Assembly (NCBI GenBank): GCA_001970955.1 | Contig: MPUH01000604.1 | Coordinates: 1 to 43,375, forward strand | Length of the DNA: 43,375 nucleotides | DNA from: Stentor coeruleus | Lineage: Eukaryota > Ciliophora > Heterotrichea > Heterotrichida > Stentoridae | Direction: 5' to 3' | Shown: piece after piece, positions 10,301 to 18,515 of the stretch | How the letters are laid out: each line of letters starts with the position of its first letter | Numbering within the stretch: the stretch's first letter is position 1 | Position numbers and translations under genes: made by a program | Notes under the pieces: model-generated | Told to the model about the DNA's origin: nothing | What the model saw: the letters and a program-made list of their open reading frames with translations, nothing else | Databases searched by the model: none

Positions 10301-10810
10301 TTGGATTGTAAAACCTAATAATCGACTCATGTCTAAAAAAACATGACCTTGTTTTTGCTTAGAAGCAAGAATCATGTCAGCAGGAATAACTTGGCCCTCT
10401 TCAATTTCAATAAATTGTCCTACAACAATATTTTGAGATTTTATAGGGCTGAATTTTTCCCCATCCCAATATTGGTAGTTTGTGTTATTTAAAAGTATAA
10501 GTTTTTTGTCAAGCATATAATCGTAATATGCTGCTTTTAGAAGGGAGATAAGCAACAAAATAGATAAAGGGACGATTGTTGTCCAAGAATCTGTTGGGTT
10601 AAGTTGATATGGAATTAATTGGAAAATCGACACAATTAGGAACCAGATGTTGGAGACTCGTTGGAATTGCTCAAAGAGATTACGGGGAATAAAAGTCCAC
10701 CAACTCCACCGGGATAGGATAAGTTGGTTTCCAGGATAGATTGAGGTGACTACATTAGTATTTCCTCTAAGAGTTATATCTCGTAAAATTGCTTTCTTTT
10801 TGGACTCCAT
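4337..10810 (-). CDS. P4-type ATPase-like / guanylyl cyclase fusion protein
   Basis: One ORF of 2157 codons; about 2112 aa after removing a 45-codon artefactual duplication around the N at 10162. The N-terminal half is a P4-ATPase-like (flippase-like) module with multiple membrane helices, a phosphorylation-site relic DKTNSLT (residue ~417) and a hinge GSGEGDINMLQLADVGIGI (~890). The C-terminal half has two six-helix membrane blocks, each followed by a class III cyclase domain: the first around residues 1435-1600 (FCDICDF, KIETVGKTYM, GDTVNTASRM), the second around 1965-2110 (FADIVGFTD, VHTIGDCYV, YDIWGPDVLIANK). This architecture is established for ciliate and apicomplexan guanylyl cyclases, membrane enzymes making cGMP from GTP. 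Glu in KIETVG, in place of the Lys of adenylyl cyclases, supports GTP specificity. The start Met begins MESKKKAILRD, just before the conserved NxxTS-like P4 N-terminus. Several pump residues are altered, so transport activity is doubtful. Confidence 0.95.
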   Translation of the reverse strand: MESKKKAILRDITLRGNTNVVTSIYPGNQLILSRWSWWTFIPRNLFEQFQRVSNIWFLIVSIFQLIPYQLNPTDSWTTIVPLSILLLISLLKAAYYDYMLDKKLILLNNTNYQYWDGEKFSPIKSQNIVVGQFIEIEEGQVIPADMILASKQKQGHVFLDMSRLLGFTIQREKRTIEKLEKLINSFDGELPGIARVSGKIKVAEPNSDYNSFYGTLXKRTIEKLEKLINSFDGELPGIARVSGKIKVAEPNSDYNSFYGTLKLDLHPSALELNSTNILYSGGVLKGEGPIIGFVVYCGIDSRILLNADPYKKKISRIEEKVNKWVLYILIIQALLVLGSVLGFYYANDYTIDDYNPLEPIITFTLLYNNIIPISLFMVIDIIRLLQSFIFKRKTKSHIFNTDDVSENLGQIDYLVTDKTNSLTEKNIIVKSCTIGEKMFEYDEENDFKEIIENFDAPASTSPRHVGNSFGNFTDLKNYLLEEVDNTHVTNFMKCLCLANNLDQHNNEYLGSKEDIAMVELAANFGFKLSIYHKKRLDLTYGQTVASYKVVANSPLSKNKNKSRVLLEELISGSGVLFIKGTPEVMIPLLNIGSDHLNVIKEAAENLEDNNCKVFIMAYKKISLRDTKEYKSKFKKIRKSLLNNEGRIEGIFRSLEKHVKYLGTISFCEELLKDTHKVIQKLQNAGIKVWLASSDNFTETFSIAKESRIIDPCSSVLAIKDVCSEISVSRILLKGVQKFIYGRADREFLHRQGTLGNQRRTRIKVDNDQKRQEYDGNTEEKDDTSNYRPQISNNLVFRSMTHIDIDVDKELGKAFNPNGIDYSVIIDRCSLKIALNDEDCRKLLVCVLACAKSVCFTDLMPRDKGNIVKLLKENFSFKPVVAAVGSGEGDINMLQLADVGIGINHNTHSLAMNYCDAIVTHFSDIDKLILVYGHYTYTRISKAIFLFLYKNCLLTIILLAFTFLCSYSGTSIFNASLLVGYNIFFTTLPIIVIGIFDEDVSAKKIMLQPQVYSLGIQNSMFSWKKLLTYAMISSVQGVIMIILCYVASPGISFRNGFSDNYIELGTSIYITLIVVVLLQIYMETYCFTILYYFSIFFSIVSLVIFISIESRTDFPDTELFGVGLMIADSPFSFFSICFSSVACVIPVYFYYNYIELFRPKVIEKLKSGHNLLAQVTSKITYYSSSLLSLYRQSDKWKNKLQTQKFSLNKKTLQFTFSYIEKKYALSFLEDNIMMFKFTFILLWILLLIWTIFGVTFRVVTLSYTLARIAMLASCTIIVYMLWTSTYQKNYRFYTCGVLLIALLVKFGLEASFKSTSFLATALVPSVTFMVLTVHWVAICLLNLLNLILFLISLSIEYSERFSSSNATLLIINSFIVLTSIAITSSIKGYYCESARRTEHILMNKARAGIDKTHSILSIMLPQFVKNRVKDGVRYISENQGDVSVLFCDICDFDKICKDYRPEELTCFLDKLFSNFDSLCELTGVTKIETVGKTYMACAGLKDSDKEMPMHLRKESHARRVVEFAFAIIEEVNNIQLKNGNNLQVKIGINSGQVSAGVVGYHKPQFSLVGDTVNTASRMCSTLDQPNKIQISVSTYTLLKDNEEFMFIPKMVFAKGKGDIQVYLITESKPDNSDIAGGLGTTLQGPSTLMYSTGSANERSFADEIPNETPAMRRDNSRSSRTWKSNILKKSDKDAIDYQPSIFPKFSVSKREKEFQLKRLEGTFASVFFSLIIATITFSLLLIIAILQYFITESFDNNGIIIGKSIIVFYLLIIVYFFKHIANKIIPEVNFDRGETIMNDPYASNERKGLDKKYNRKIIYPILMFPCLCIMMIEIMLYIPYGSSIPSDFIGLEIMYIILLLCHTSEGSIFIIFLANTLLFIPWIILAFKSNDVSLHLTNAFLAAGFSIINLKAIYSQEKHDRINFNLTWLAEKEIRDNVALLVQMMPPHVLDHLEKDQAFTDRLSAVTLIFADIVGFTDWSSHKSPNQIVEMLSNLFTRFDKLSVEYDVYKVHTIGDCYVVMGDTGKKTRNPSQECLNVIKMAHRMIDVIKEENIKHSSNLNMRIGVHTGNVIAGVIGTSIVRYDIWGPDVLIANKMESNGKPGYIKISSDTKEMLESRIQSGFIYEESDKLEVSVIGVTKRTYFLNCPDINALVPVID
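10028..10296. repeat. 134-bp duplication around a single N inside the cyclase gene
   Basis: Segments 10028-10161 and 10163-10296 are the same 134 bp with one A/T difference, split by the N at 10162. The period is 135 bp, so the frame survives and 45 codons of the actuator-like region are repeated. A functional P-type ATPase would not need this repeat; it looks like unmerged contig ends. Confidence 0.9.
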
Positions 10811-11851
10811 TATATGTATTTTGTCAAAATTATATTTCTTATATTGTATTTAATGGTTTCTTATAGTTATTTTGTAACAGAATGATTATAATTTTTAGTA
10901 TGGAGATATTGTTTAGGGTAAATATGTATTTTTATAAGTTGGGTGATTATTTTGAAGGAGGGATGATTTTTTTGTTAATGATTAAGAAGATTTTAATTAT
11001 AGGGAAATGGTGGAAGCGATATGTGGAAATAGATATAAAAATTATATTCTAAAGATTATTTGATAAGTTACTTGGTGGTATTTTTTTACTGATTTAGGCC
11101 AAAATCGATAGTTTTTAAATTGTATTTTAGGATTATAAAAGATTAATGAATCTGATCTGGGATTAAACAAATATTCAAAATCAATAATTATTTGTTTAAG
11201 ATAATAGTATAAGAAAACAATGAGAGATATGCATAATAACTAATTTTTTCATTTTTAACTTTTAGTTTGTTTGTTTAAGATAATAGTATAAGAAAACAAT
11301 GAGAGATATGCATAATAACTAATTTTTTCATTTTTAACTTTTAGTTTGTAATTTTTGCTAGATATTATTTTCAGACGCATTTTTATCTTGTGAATGATGA
11401 TAGATAGTATCAACTAAAATAATTTATCTAAACCTAGTACTTCAGAATTCCTAATTTCCTATATATTTTTCTATCATCTACCCATTTAATAACAACTTTT
11501 CACTCTCACAAAATTCTTATATAAACTTCTCAATTAATCCCAACCAATTCTACCACCCTTAATAATTTTTTTTCTTTCACTACCATCATCCTAATTACCT
11601 CTCACTCTCTTCCAACCAACCCAACTTTTCAGTACCAAATCCAAAAAAACTCAAATCCTTAAATTCTAATACCCAAAAAATCCATAACATCTCACACAAA
11701 CCATCTTTCCCAACATCTACCCATAATTTTTTCCCATCTTAGCATTCCCATCTTACCTTCTTCCACACTTTCTCTTGCCATTTTCTTTAAAAATCCTCAT
11801 ACAACCTATCCAACCCACTATTTTCTGAAATTCAATGGTCAAATAAATAAG
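10811..11851. other. divergent intergenic region between cyclase and GDH
   Basis: About 1 kb of non-coding DNA serving as 5' flank for both neighbours. The + strand is G-rich and C-poor from 10811 to about 11150 and C-rich and G-poor from about 11440 to 11850, so each half has the C-rich sense composition seen in front of other genes. It contains a 79-bp duplication. I recognise no defined promoter motif. Confidence 0.6.
11191..11348. repeat. 79-bp exact tandem duplication
   Basis: Positions 11191-11269 and 11270-11348 are identical 79-bp units without an intervening N. It resembles the coding-sequence duplication at 36738-36871, which must be artefactual, so it may be an assembly join; a real duplication is also possible. 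Confidence 0.85.
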
Positions 11852-13324
11852 ATGTTCAGCAAACTTCTAAAAATCCCAAGGGTATTTCCTAAAAGATTTT
11901 CATCAACTTCAGTAGCCGATGATGAGCCTAACTTTTTAGACATGGTAAGAATCAACTTGGACCGTGCGGCTAAATTCATGAACATGGATCCAGCTGTATT
12001 AGAACTAGTAAAAACTGCTGATGCAACTTTAACAATGACAATACCTTTAAAACGTGATAGTGGGCATATAGAATATTACAAAGCTTATAGAGTTCAGAAT
12101 TCTAGACATAAAACCCCAACAAAAGGAGGTACAAGATATGCAAGTGATGCATCATTAGAAGAAGTTCAAGCACTTGCTTTATTAATGACTTTAAAATGTG
12201 CTTGTGTAAATCTTCCTTTTGGTGGTGGGAAAGGTGCAGTTAAAGTTGATCCTAAGACTTTAAGTGAAGGTGAGATTGAAAGGCTTACAAGAAGATATGC
12301 TATGGAGCTTGCTAAAAAAGGGTTTTTAGACCCATCAATGGATTGTCCAGGACCTGATATGGGAACTGGTGAGCGTGAGATGGCATGGATGATGGACACA
12401 TATCGTTTTCATAACCCTGAAAATCTTTATGCTCAAGCTTCTACAACAGGTAAACCTTTAAGCTGTGGAGGGATTTCAGGTCGTACAGAATCAACAGGTT
12501 TAGGTCTTTATTATTGTTTACGTGAATTTATGAATGATTCAGAGTATATGGATAAAGTCAATCTGACTACTGGGATGAAAGATAAAACTTTTATAGTACA
12601 AGGCTTTGGGAATGTCGGATATTGGGCTTCACATTTTATTGAAGGTGACGGAGGGAAAATTATTGGTGTATTAGAAAGAGATGGGGCTGTTTATAATCCA
12701 AATGGCATAGTAGCTGAGGATTTGAAAAAATACATGATAAAAAGAGGAACACTTAAAGGGTATCCAAAAGCTGAGTTTTTTGAGGATATCGAAGAAGTGT
12801 TCAAAAAGCCTTGCGATGTTATAATACCAGCTGCAAGAGAAAGGTCGATAACAGGTAAAAATGCAGTGAATTTCAATTGTAAAATTGTAGCTGAAGGGGC
12901 GAATGGGCCTACAACTCCAAGAGGAGAAGATGTTCTAGCAGCAAAAAACGTTTTAGTATTACCTGATTTATTACTTAATGCAGGTGGGGTGACTGTGTCT
13001 TATTTTGAGTATGTGAAAAATTTAGGGTTTATTAAGCCAGGGTTTATGACAAGAAGACTTGAGTCAAAAACTAATCAGTGGATTATTGATAATGTGGTTA
13101 AAGGTGGAGAAAATGAAATTACTGATGAAAATATTAAAAATATACTTGAAGGACCTAGTGAGGTTAATTTAGTGTATTCTGGACTTGAGGATGTTATGTG
13201 CCAGGCTACTGAAGAAACTAAAGCTACAAGTAAAAAACTTGGAGTTTCTTTGAGGATTGCTGTGTTCATGAATGCGATTAATAAAATCAACTCAGCTACT
13301 CTTGGAGGTGCGGTAGGAGTTTAA
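11852..13324 (+). CDS. GDH: glutamate dehydrogenase, mitochondrial
   Basis: 490 aa. Reversible oxidative deamination of glutamate to 2-oxoglutarate and ammonia with NAD(P), linking amino-acid and TCA metabolism. Residues 1-20 (MFSKLLKIPRVFPKRFSST) are basic, hydroxylated and free of acidic residues, as in a mitochondrial presequence. The dimerisation/glutamate-binding half carries TPTKGGTRYA (~90-100), NLPFGGGKGAVKVDP (~120-133) with the catalytic lysine, and CPGPDMGTGEREM. The nucleotide-binding Rossmann fold has FIVQGFGNVGYWASH (~247-260), followed by VAEGANGPTTP and LPDLLLNAGGVTVSYFE. Near the C-terminus, a segment between the pivot helix and the last helices (about 405-455) corresponds in position to the antenna of animal and ciliate enzymes, suggesting allosteric control, though this is inference. 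Length fits the hexameric eukaryotic family. It is divergent from the cyclase gene. Confidence 0.97.
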   Translation: MFSKLLKIPRVFPKRFSSTSVADDEPNFLDMVRINLDRAAKFMNMDPAVLELVKTADATLTMTIPLKRDSGHIEYYKAYRVQNSRHKTPTKGGTRYASDASLEEVQALALLMTLKCACVNLPFGGGKGAVKVDPKTLSEGEIERLTRRYAMELAKKGFLDPSMDCPGPDMGTGEREMAWMMDTYRFHNPENLYAQASTTGKPLSCGGISGRTESTGLGLYYCLREFMNDSEYMDKVNLTTGMKDKTFIVQGFGNVGYWASHFIEGDGGKIIGVLERDGAVYNPNGIVAEDLKKYMIKRGTLKGYPKAEFFEDIEEVFKKPCDVIIPAARERSITGKNAVNFNCKIVAEGANGPTTPRGEDVLAAKNVLVLPDLLLNAGGVTVSYFEYVKNLGFIKPGFMTRRLESKTNQWIIDNVVKGGENEITDENIKNILEGPSEVNLVYSGLEDVMCQATEETKATSKKLGVSLRIAVFMNAINKINSATLGGAVGV

Positions 13325-14021
13325 ATATTTTAGATATTTTTGAAGGATTTATAAATAGGTTTAGAGGAAATTGCAATAAATAGGCGAATACATGTATTTT
13401 GGGTTTAAAAAAAAAATTAAGATAGAGGTAAAGAAAATTAAAAATGATATTTTTGAATGGAGTATGAGTGGGAAATTAATTGTGAATGATTTTAGGATTT
13501 TGGGAATAGATGTGAATAAAAGTTAATTGTAGATAAAATATATTAAATAGTAGGATTTTATGTAATATAAGATTCTTGCAGGTTAAATAATGATATATAG
13601 GAATTGATGGAAAGGATTTATAAATATGCTAATTTAAATGGAAAATTAGTCGCTAATGAAATATAATACTGTGCCTAGGTTTTACATGGATTAAAATTTA
13701 ATAGACATTAAATACTGAAATTTTGAAAGAAGGTAATGATTACTAACTTTGAAATTATGAAAATAATACTCATGCTCAATGGTTATTATGATGATTTATA
13801 GGAAAAAAGTTGTAGATAACTTGGAAGTATATTTTATTAATATTATATGATCATTAACTCTTACCAATTCAGAATTTCAGATTCATCCTAAAGCATCCAC
13901 ACCAGAAACCACAAAAGCTGTTAAAACTATATCTCTAAACAGAATAATTCGAAAAAAAATCCAAGAAGTAAAAGAATCATATTACCCATTATTAAGTATC
14001 TTATGTATAAACTGCCAAGAA
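13325..14021. other. intergenic plus probable unannotated 5' coding of the next gene
   Basis: From 13325 to about 13700 the sequence is G-rich, as in 3' flanks of + genes. From 13851 to 14021 the frame of the next gene stays open and looks coding, but no ATG precedes it; a TGA closes it at 13848-13850. A 44-codon ORF at 13392-13526 is not convincing. Confidence 0.5.
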
Positions 14022-14939
14022 ATGATCCCAGGTGAGCTTATCGAATGGCATTCAGGACATTGTATTTTAGTCACTAAAGCTGTCCAAAATATCGACAACA
14101 CTTATTCAATTGATGAGTGGATTTTTAAAATACAAAAACTAAAAGTTTGCCTTGAAAATGTTATTAAAAAATCAGATGTAAAGCCTAGCGATAGAAATAC
14201 AATGATTATTATGATAAGAATAATGGATACTATCATTATTGATCACTCTGAGGATATACTCAATAAGTCAACAAAATCTTTAATAGCATTAGTGAACAAT
14301 TTCAAAGCTTCATTAAGTATTCAAGTATATTTAGATCGTTTACAATATTTAATGAACTCGCTTTTGATTATTACTCAGTCTGAAAATAGGCTAAATTCTG
14401 TTGATGTAGAAACTGCTTTGATAGAAAAAAACCGAGAAATCAAAGAACTTAAAAGAAAAACTAGGAGTTTAAAAGCACAGTCTGATGTTTTAGAAAATGC
14501 TATTTTTTTCAGTGATGTGGTTAGAAGCCGCTTTTGTAAAAGAATTGATGATATTGATAGTGAAGTAGGTAGCAGAAGAAGTAGTAATTCAAAAATGTCT
14601 ACTTTACAATATGATCTTAGCTCAACACTACAAGAAGAAGAGCGACTATCTATATTGGAAAAGAATAATCTTAGTGATGATGATATGCAGAAATACTTTT
14701 ATTCAATATGCCTATCATTAAAAATTAAATATTCTAAAGATAAAGTTGGAAACAGATTATCGAATCAAAAATTGTTTAAAGAAGCTAAAGAACTTGATAT
14801 ACCTCTTGAAGAATGGTATAGTTTTATAAGCAATCAATTTGAAAACCCTGACCCAAAATTCATTGAAGGTCTTCCAAGACGGAATACAAGAATAAAAACT
14901 AGGCAGACTTATGAGTGCATTATTGAAGAAATAGTTTAA
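14022..14939 (+). CDS. hypothetical protein with CxxC...H...C zinc knuckle and coiled coil
   Basis: At least 305 aa; ends with TAA at 14939. In frame just upstream of the first ATG the codons read CINCQE and continue into MIPGELIEWHSGHC, giving a C-x2-C...H-x3-C zinc-binding pattern that straddles the apparent start. The true start is therefore probably upstream, perhaps on a short exon behind a tiny intron that I could not place. The middle (about residues 125-170) is a charged coiled coil (ALIEKNREIKELKRKTRSLK), followed by a Ser-rich linker and an acidic helical C-terminal part ending in a basic stretch. No membrane segment. Function unknown. It converges with the NF-YC gene with only seven bases between stop codons, so the 3' UTRs must overlap or be minimal. 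Confidence 0.8.
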   Translation: MIPGELIEWHSGHCILVTKAVQNIDNTYSIDEWIFKIQKLKVCLENVIKKSDVKPSDRNTMIIMIRIMDTIIIDHSEDILNKSTKSLIALVNNFKASLSIQVYLDRLQYLMNSLLIITQSENRLNSVDVETALIEKNREIKELKRKTRSLKAQSDVLENAIFFSDVVRSRFCKRIDDIDSEVGSRRSSNSKMSTLQYDLSSTLQEEERLSILEKNNLSDDDMQKYFYSICLSLKIKYSKDKVGNRLSNQKLFKEAKELDIPLEEWYSFISNQFENPDPKFIEGLPRRNTRIKTRQTYECIIEEIV

Positions 14940-14946
14940 TTATAAA

Positions 14947-15336
14947 CTAATGATTTTGGTTTGGGTTTACAACATCAACAAGGAAATCAAATATTAAAGT
15001 GTTGTGTATTGAATCTGAAATGTCGGATTTTTGCAGTGTTCTACGTTTATTTTCTTCTGTATATATCCAAGATCTTCTTGTTATTTCTAATATAAATAAC
15101 TCACAGGCTTTAGCAAATAATGCTGGGGTTTCTGAGCTTATCATTTTCACATCTTCATCAGTCTTCATTATTTTTTTCACTCTGGCTAAAGGAAGTTGAT
15201 GGTTTTTAAACTCGTTTGGGGTTAGTTTTTTAATCTCTTCTTTTTGGTTTTGAATCAATTGCTCAAAGCAGACTTCAATATCTTCATTTATTACTCCCCC
15301 ACCCCAGGACTCTTTTTTTGCTTCAAACTCTGACAT
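14947..15336 (-). CDS. NFYC: NF-Y transcription factor subunit C (HAP5-like histone fold)
   Basis: 129 aa. NF-YC pairs with NF-YB through histone folds, and together with NF-YA the trimer binds CCAAT boxes. Residues about 45-120 match the family closely: LPLARVKKIMKTDEDVKMIS, then PALFAKACELFILEITRRSW and the TEENKRRTLQKSDI segment, then an alpha-C-like end DFLVDVV. The protein is short, with only about 45 residues before the fold and almost nothing after it; animal NF-YC has a long Gln-rich activation domain, which is absent here. An alternative would be another H2A-like partner such as DPB4/CHRAC, but the LPLARVKKIMK...DEDVKMIS signature favours NF-YC. It is a nuclear protein and convergent with the preceding gene. 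Confidence 0.93.
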   Translation of the reverse strand: MSEFEAKKESWGGGVINEDIEVCFEQLIQNQKEEIKKLTPNEFKNHQLPLARVKKIMKTDEDVKMISSETPALFAKACELFILEITRRSWIYTEENKRRTLQKSDISDSIHNTLIFDFLVDVVNPNQNH

Positions 15337-16044
15337 ATTTGTAAGATTTTATTTAGATATAGCTTGGCTATAGTAATATTTTTATACTGAAATTGAAAAT
15401 TTTTGGTTTGTTTAAAGAATTGAGTGTTGTTAAGGTTTATTGGAGTTCTTGCTGTATTATTACGCTAATAGTCATTAATGTCTGCCCAACCTTTGGTCTT
15501 GGAATTAGCACCTAAAAGTGATCCCTCTATAAAATAGGTTCTGGAGATGATGGTGAATTTTTGAATTAGAGATAAGATTTGTAAATTATTATATATAAGA
15601 ATCGAATAACTCTTAATATTATAGCTTTAAATGTTTAAATATCAATCTGAGTAAAAACGACATAAATTATCTTCAAACATAAAAAGTAGTAAAAAATTTT
15701 AAACCTAAAACAATTAAATGCTTAAAAAATTACAACATCACTTATTATATTTTTACAAAAATAATCTATAAAAACCAACTATTTCAAAGTATAAACAAAG
15801 TAAAAATAATAAAAAATCTCTGAAATAATCTCAATCGCATTTTAAAAAATACCTATTTTTTCATTCAAAAAACCAGCTTAACAAATCATCTTCTAAAAAA
15901 TTATAATACCCAAATCTCACATCTTCACTTACCTTCAATATAACCTTCACCCATTTTCACTAAAAAAATTGTTTCCATCTCAATATAAGTAAAAAATCTA
16001 AAATATCATCACTTCTCACTTCAAAATATTAATTTCAAATAAAA
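15337..16044. other. divergent intergenic region, no gene seen
   Basis: 5' flank of NF-YC on the left (G-rich on +) and of the coiled-coil gene on the right (C-rich, G-poor on +, from about 15640). The skew changes sign near 15600. No RNA gene or repeat recognised. Confidence 0.6.
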
Positions 16045-18236
16045 ATGTCAGGGAAAACTGACGTGAATGCCTTATCACGACCTAAGAGCTCAAGTCAACT
16101 AGCCCCGCGTAAAAAACGAGTAAGTGACGCTTGGGTTGGAGGTCAGTCAAAATCTCCAACCGAACTCTCTTTAAAAAAGACACCCAACAGCCTATTAATA
16201 AGCATAGCACCAAAAATCCCTACTGAAAATTATGAAAGTACATCAAAGCAATTAGAAACTAGTCTGAAACATTATGAAAACTCATCAAAAACTAGTATAA
16301 AACCAGAAAAAAGCTCAGGAACTTTAATGANTAGCCTATTAATAAGCATAGCACCAAAAATCCCTACTGAAAATTATGAAAGTACATCAAAGCAATTAGA
16401 AACTAGTCTAAAACATTATGAAAACTCATCAAAAACTAGTATAAAACCAGAAAAAAGCTCAGGAACTTTAATGAGCATTCCTGAAGCAACCCCTGAAATC
16501 CAATNAGCATTCCTGAAGCAACCCCTGAAATCCAATCAAAAACTCCAGAAAGTACCCCTGAATCATCCCTTAGAACTTCAAAGATTTTTGGGCAAAGTTT
16601 AACAAAAAGTTTTGAAAAAAACAATTTAAGCAGCTCTAAAACCCTTTTGTCATTTAAAAACCCTTTAGAACTAAGCGATTCTCTTGTTAATCTTAGCGAC
16701 CCATCGTTAAATTTAGATTTTCCAAGTACTGATGAAAGTAGTATTAGGAATATTGATAAGCCTAATAGACCTAATCTTCCTTTATCCCCTAAGGCAATAT
16801 CAAGTAGTATTGATAACAAGAATATTTTTTTAAATAGTTCAGCTTCTAGAGTAAATATTACTGAACCTAAAGCTAATATACCTCATAGTTCAAGGCCAGC
16901 ATTTAATAACCCCACAACACAAAAAAGTAACTCAAATGTTCCTGCAAAAGGATCGAAAATTAGTCCTTCAAGATATGGCAACCGGAACTCTTATGACCTT
17001 GAAGATGAGAAAATGGAAATACTTAAAGAAAAACAAAATAACTGGCCTTGGGCGTATCGGCTTACAGATAAATATTCACCTTCAGCAGAAAATAGAAAGC
17101 TTTCTAGTTCAGATGATATTCAAAGCTTATCTTTTACACTTCCATTAAAAAACTCTGTGACTGAAGAAAATCCTCCAGTTCAAGCTTTTAAAAGCATAAG
17201 CCAAAAAAGCGCCTTGATAAAAGCTAGTGTAGAAAAAATCCCAAGCAAAGTTATTAAAAATGATACTGAAAAAGAAAAGACAAATGAAATTGTTCAGAAG
17301 GCCTTAGAAGTAAAAAAAGATGAAAAGGTTTCAAAAACTGAAGATAAAATTAATAGTTCGTTAAAAGAAATTGAATCACTCAAAGTAGAAATTGATTCTT
17401 TAAAGATAATGCTTAAGAATAATACAGAAAAACATCAAACTGAAGTTAAAAATTATTCAAAAGAAATTCTATTGAAAGATAAAAAAATTGCTGAGTTAAC
17501 CGCTGTGATTAAAAAAAACAGTGATATACAGACTGAGTATAAGAAAAAACTTGAAGAAATGGAAAGAAAATATAAAGATAATGGGTCGGATAATAAGAGA
17601 ATTATGACAAGACAAGGTACAAGGGAACTTGATAGTTTAAATAGTCAAATCAAAGAGTTTAAAGGTATGGTTGATGAGCTTGAGAAAGATAAAATTAAAC
17701 AGTCTGAAGATTCTAATAGGATTATGCTTGATTATGATGAAACTATTAGAGAAAAAGATAATATTATAAAGAAACTTGAAAAATGTATTAATGCTAAGGA
17801 TAGACAATTAGCTGAATGTAACGAAACTATTGTTAAATTAGAAGCACAGGTTAATGAACTAAAAAGAAGTAGAAACTCAAATGAAAGTCCTACACAAGAA
17901 AAAAGCATCCAAGAAAAGCTAAACTCCAGCTACAAAGCAAATAATGAACTTACAATTTCTTTACAAAAAGAAGCTACGGAAAAAGAAACACTAATAAAAA
18001 GATTAGAAATAAACAATAAATTTCACAAAGAAGAAGTTGGAAAATTAAGAACAGAAATTGAACGACTTAGGAAGATGATAAAAGAAAAATGTGATGAAAA
18101 AAGGATTGAAGATTATGAAAGGGAAAAAAAAATTATGCAAGAGAGGATTGATAATCTTACTGAAATGGTAAGAATAAAAGATGAAATTTTAAATAGGCGA
18201 GATGGAAAAGTTGGAAACAGGGTATATAAAAATTAG
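16045..18236 (+). CDS. coiled-coil protein, broken only by two assembly duplications
   Basis: Two apparent ORFs (16045-16602 and one opening near 16560) are a single gene. An in-frame duplication around the N at 16331 and a 32-bp-period duplication around the N at 16505 lie in it; the second causes the frameshift. With one copy of each removed, the frame runs from the ATG at 16045 to TAG at 18236, about 671 aa. The N-terminal half is Ser/Pro/Asn-rich and probably disordered, with a conserved-looking patch NNWPWAYRLTDKYSP. Residues about 365-665 form a long Lys/Glu coiled coil with heptads (LKEIESLKVEIDSLKIML, and LEKCINAKDRQLAECNETI). No membrane segment. It is probably a structural or scaffold protein, for example of the ciliate cortex, but no specific family is recognised. 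Confidence 0.85.
16189..16536. repeat. two N-flanked duplications inside the coiled-coil gene
   Basis: Segment 16189-16330 (142 bp) recurs at 16333-16474 with one G/A difference around the N at 16331; its period of 144 keeps frame. Segment 16474-16504 (31 bp) recurs at 16506-16536 around the N at 16505; its period of 32 breaks frame. Confidence 0.9.
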
Positions 18237-18515
18237 ATAATATAGGCTATTGGTAATAATATATATCAACAACCTTTAAAAAATGCAAATACAATTTACA
18301 ACAAAAATTGCATCAAAGCATCAATATAACTAAAACTACATCAAACTAGTTTTATTCTATAAATCCTATCCAAATAGCTTCTAAATACATTGAAATCAAT
18401 CCTCATATAATATCAACACTTAATAACATCTCTCTATTTCTTATATCACACATCGTTAAATACATAGTTAATTTAAAAACCAAACACATAATAAAAATTA
18501 TTATTAATACAAACG

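Noticed and set aside
13392-13526. 44-codon + ORF downstream of GDH
   Set aside because: Lies in the G-rich 3' flank, very short, no recognisable feature; AT-rich DNA gives such ORFs by chance.
16480-16660. Two separate genes at 16.0-16.6 and 16.65-18.2 kb
   Set aside because: The break is caused by the 32-bp-period duplication around the N at 16505; a single frame results when one copy is removed.
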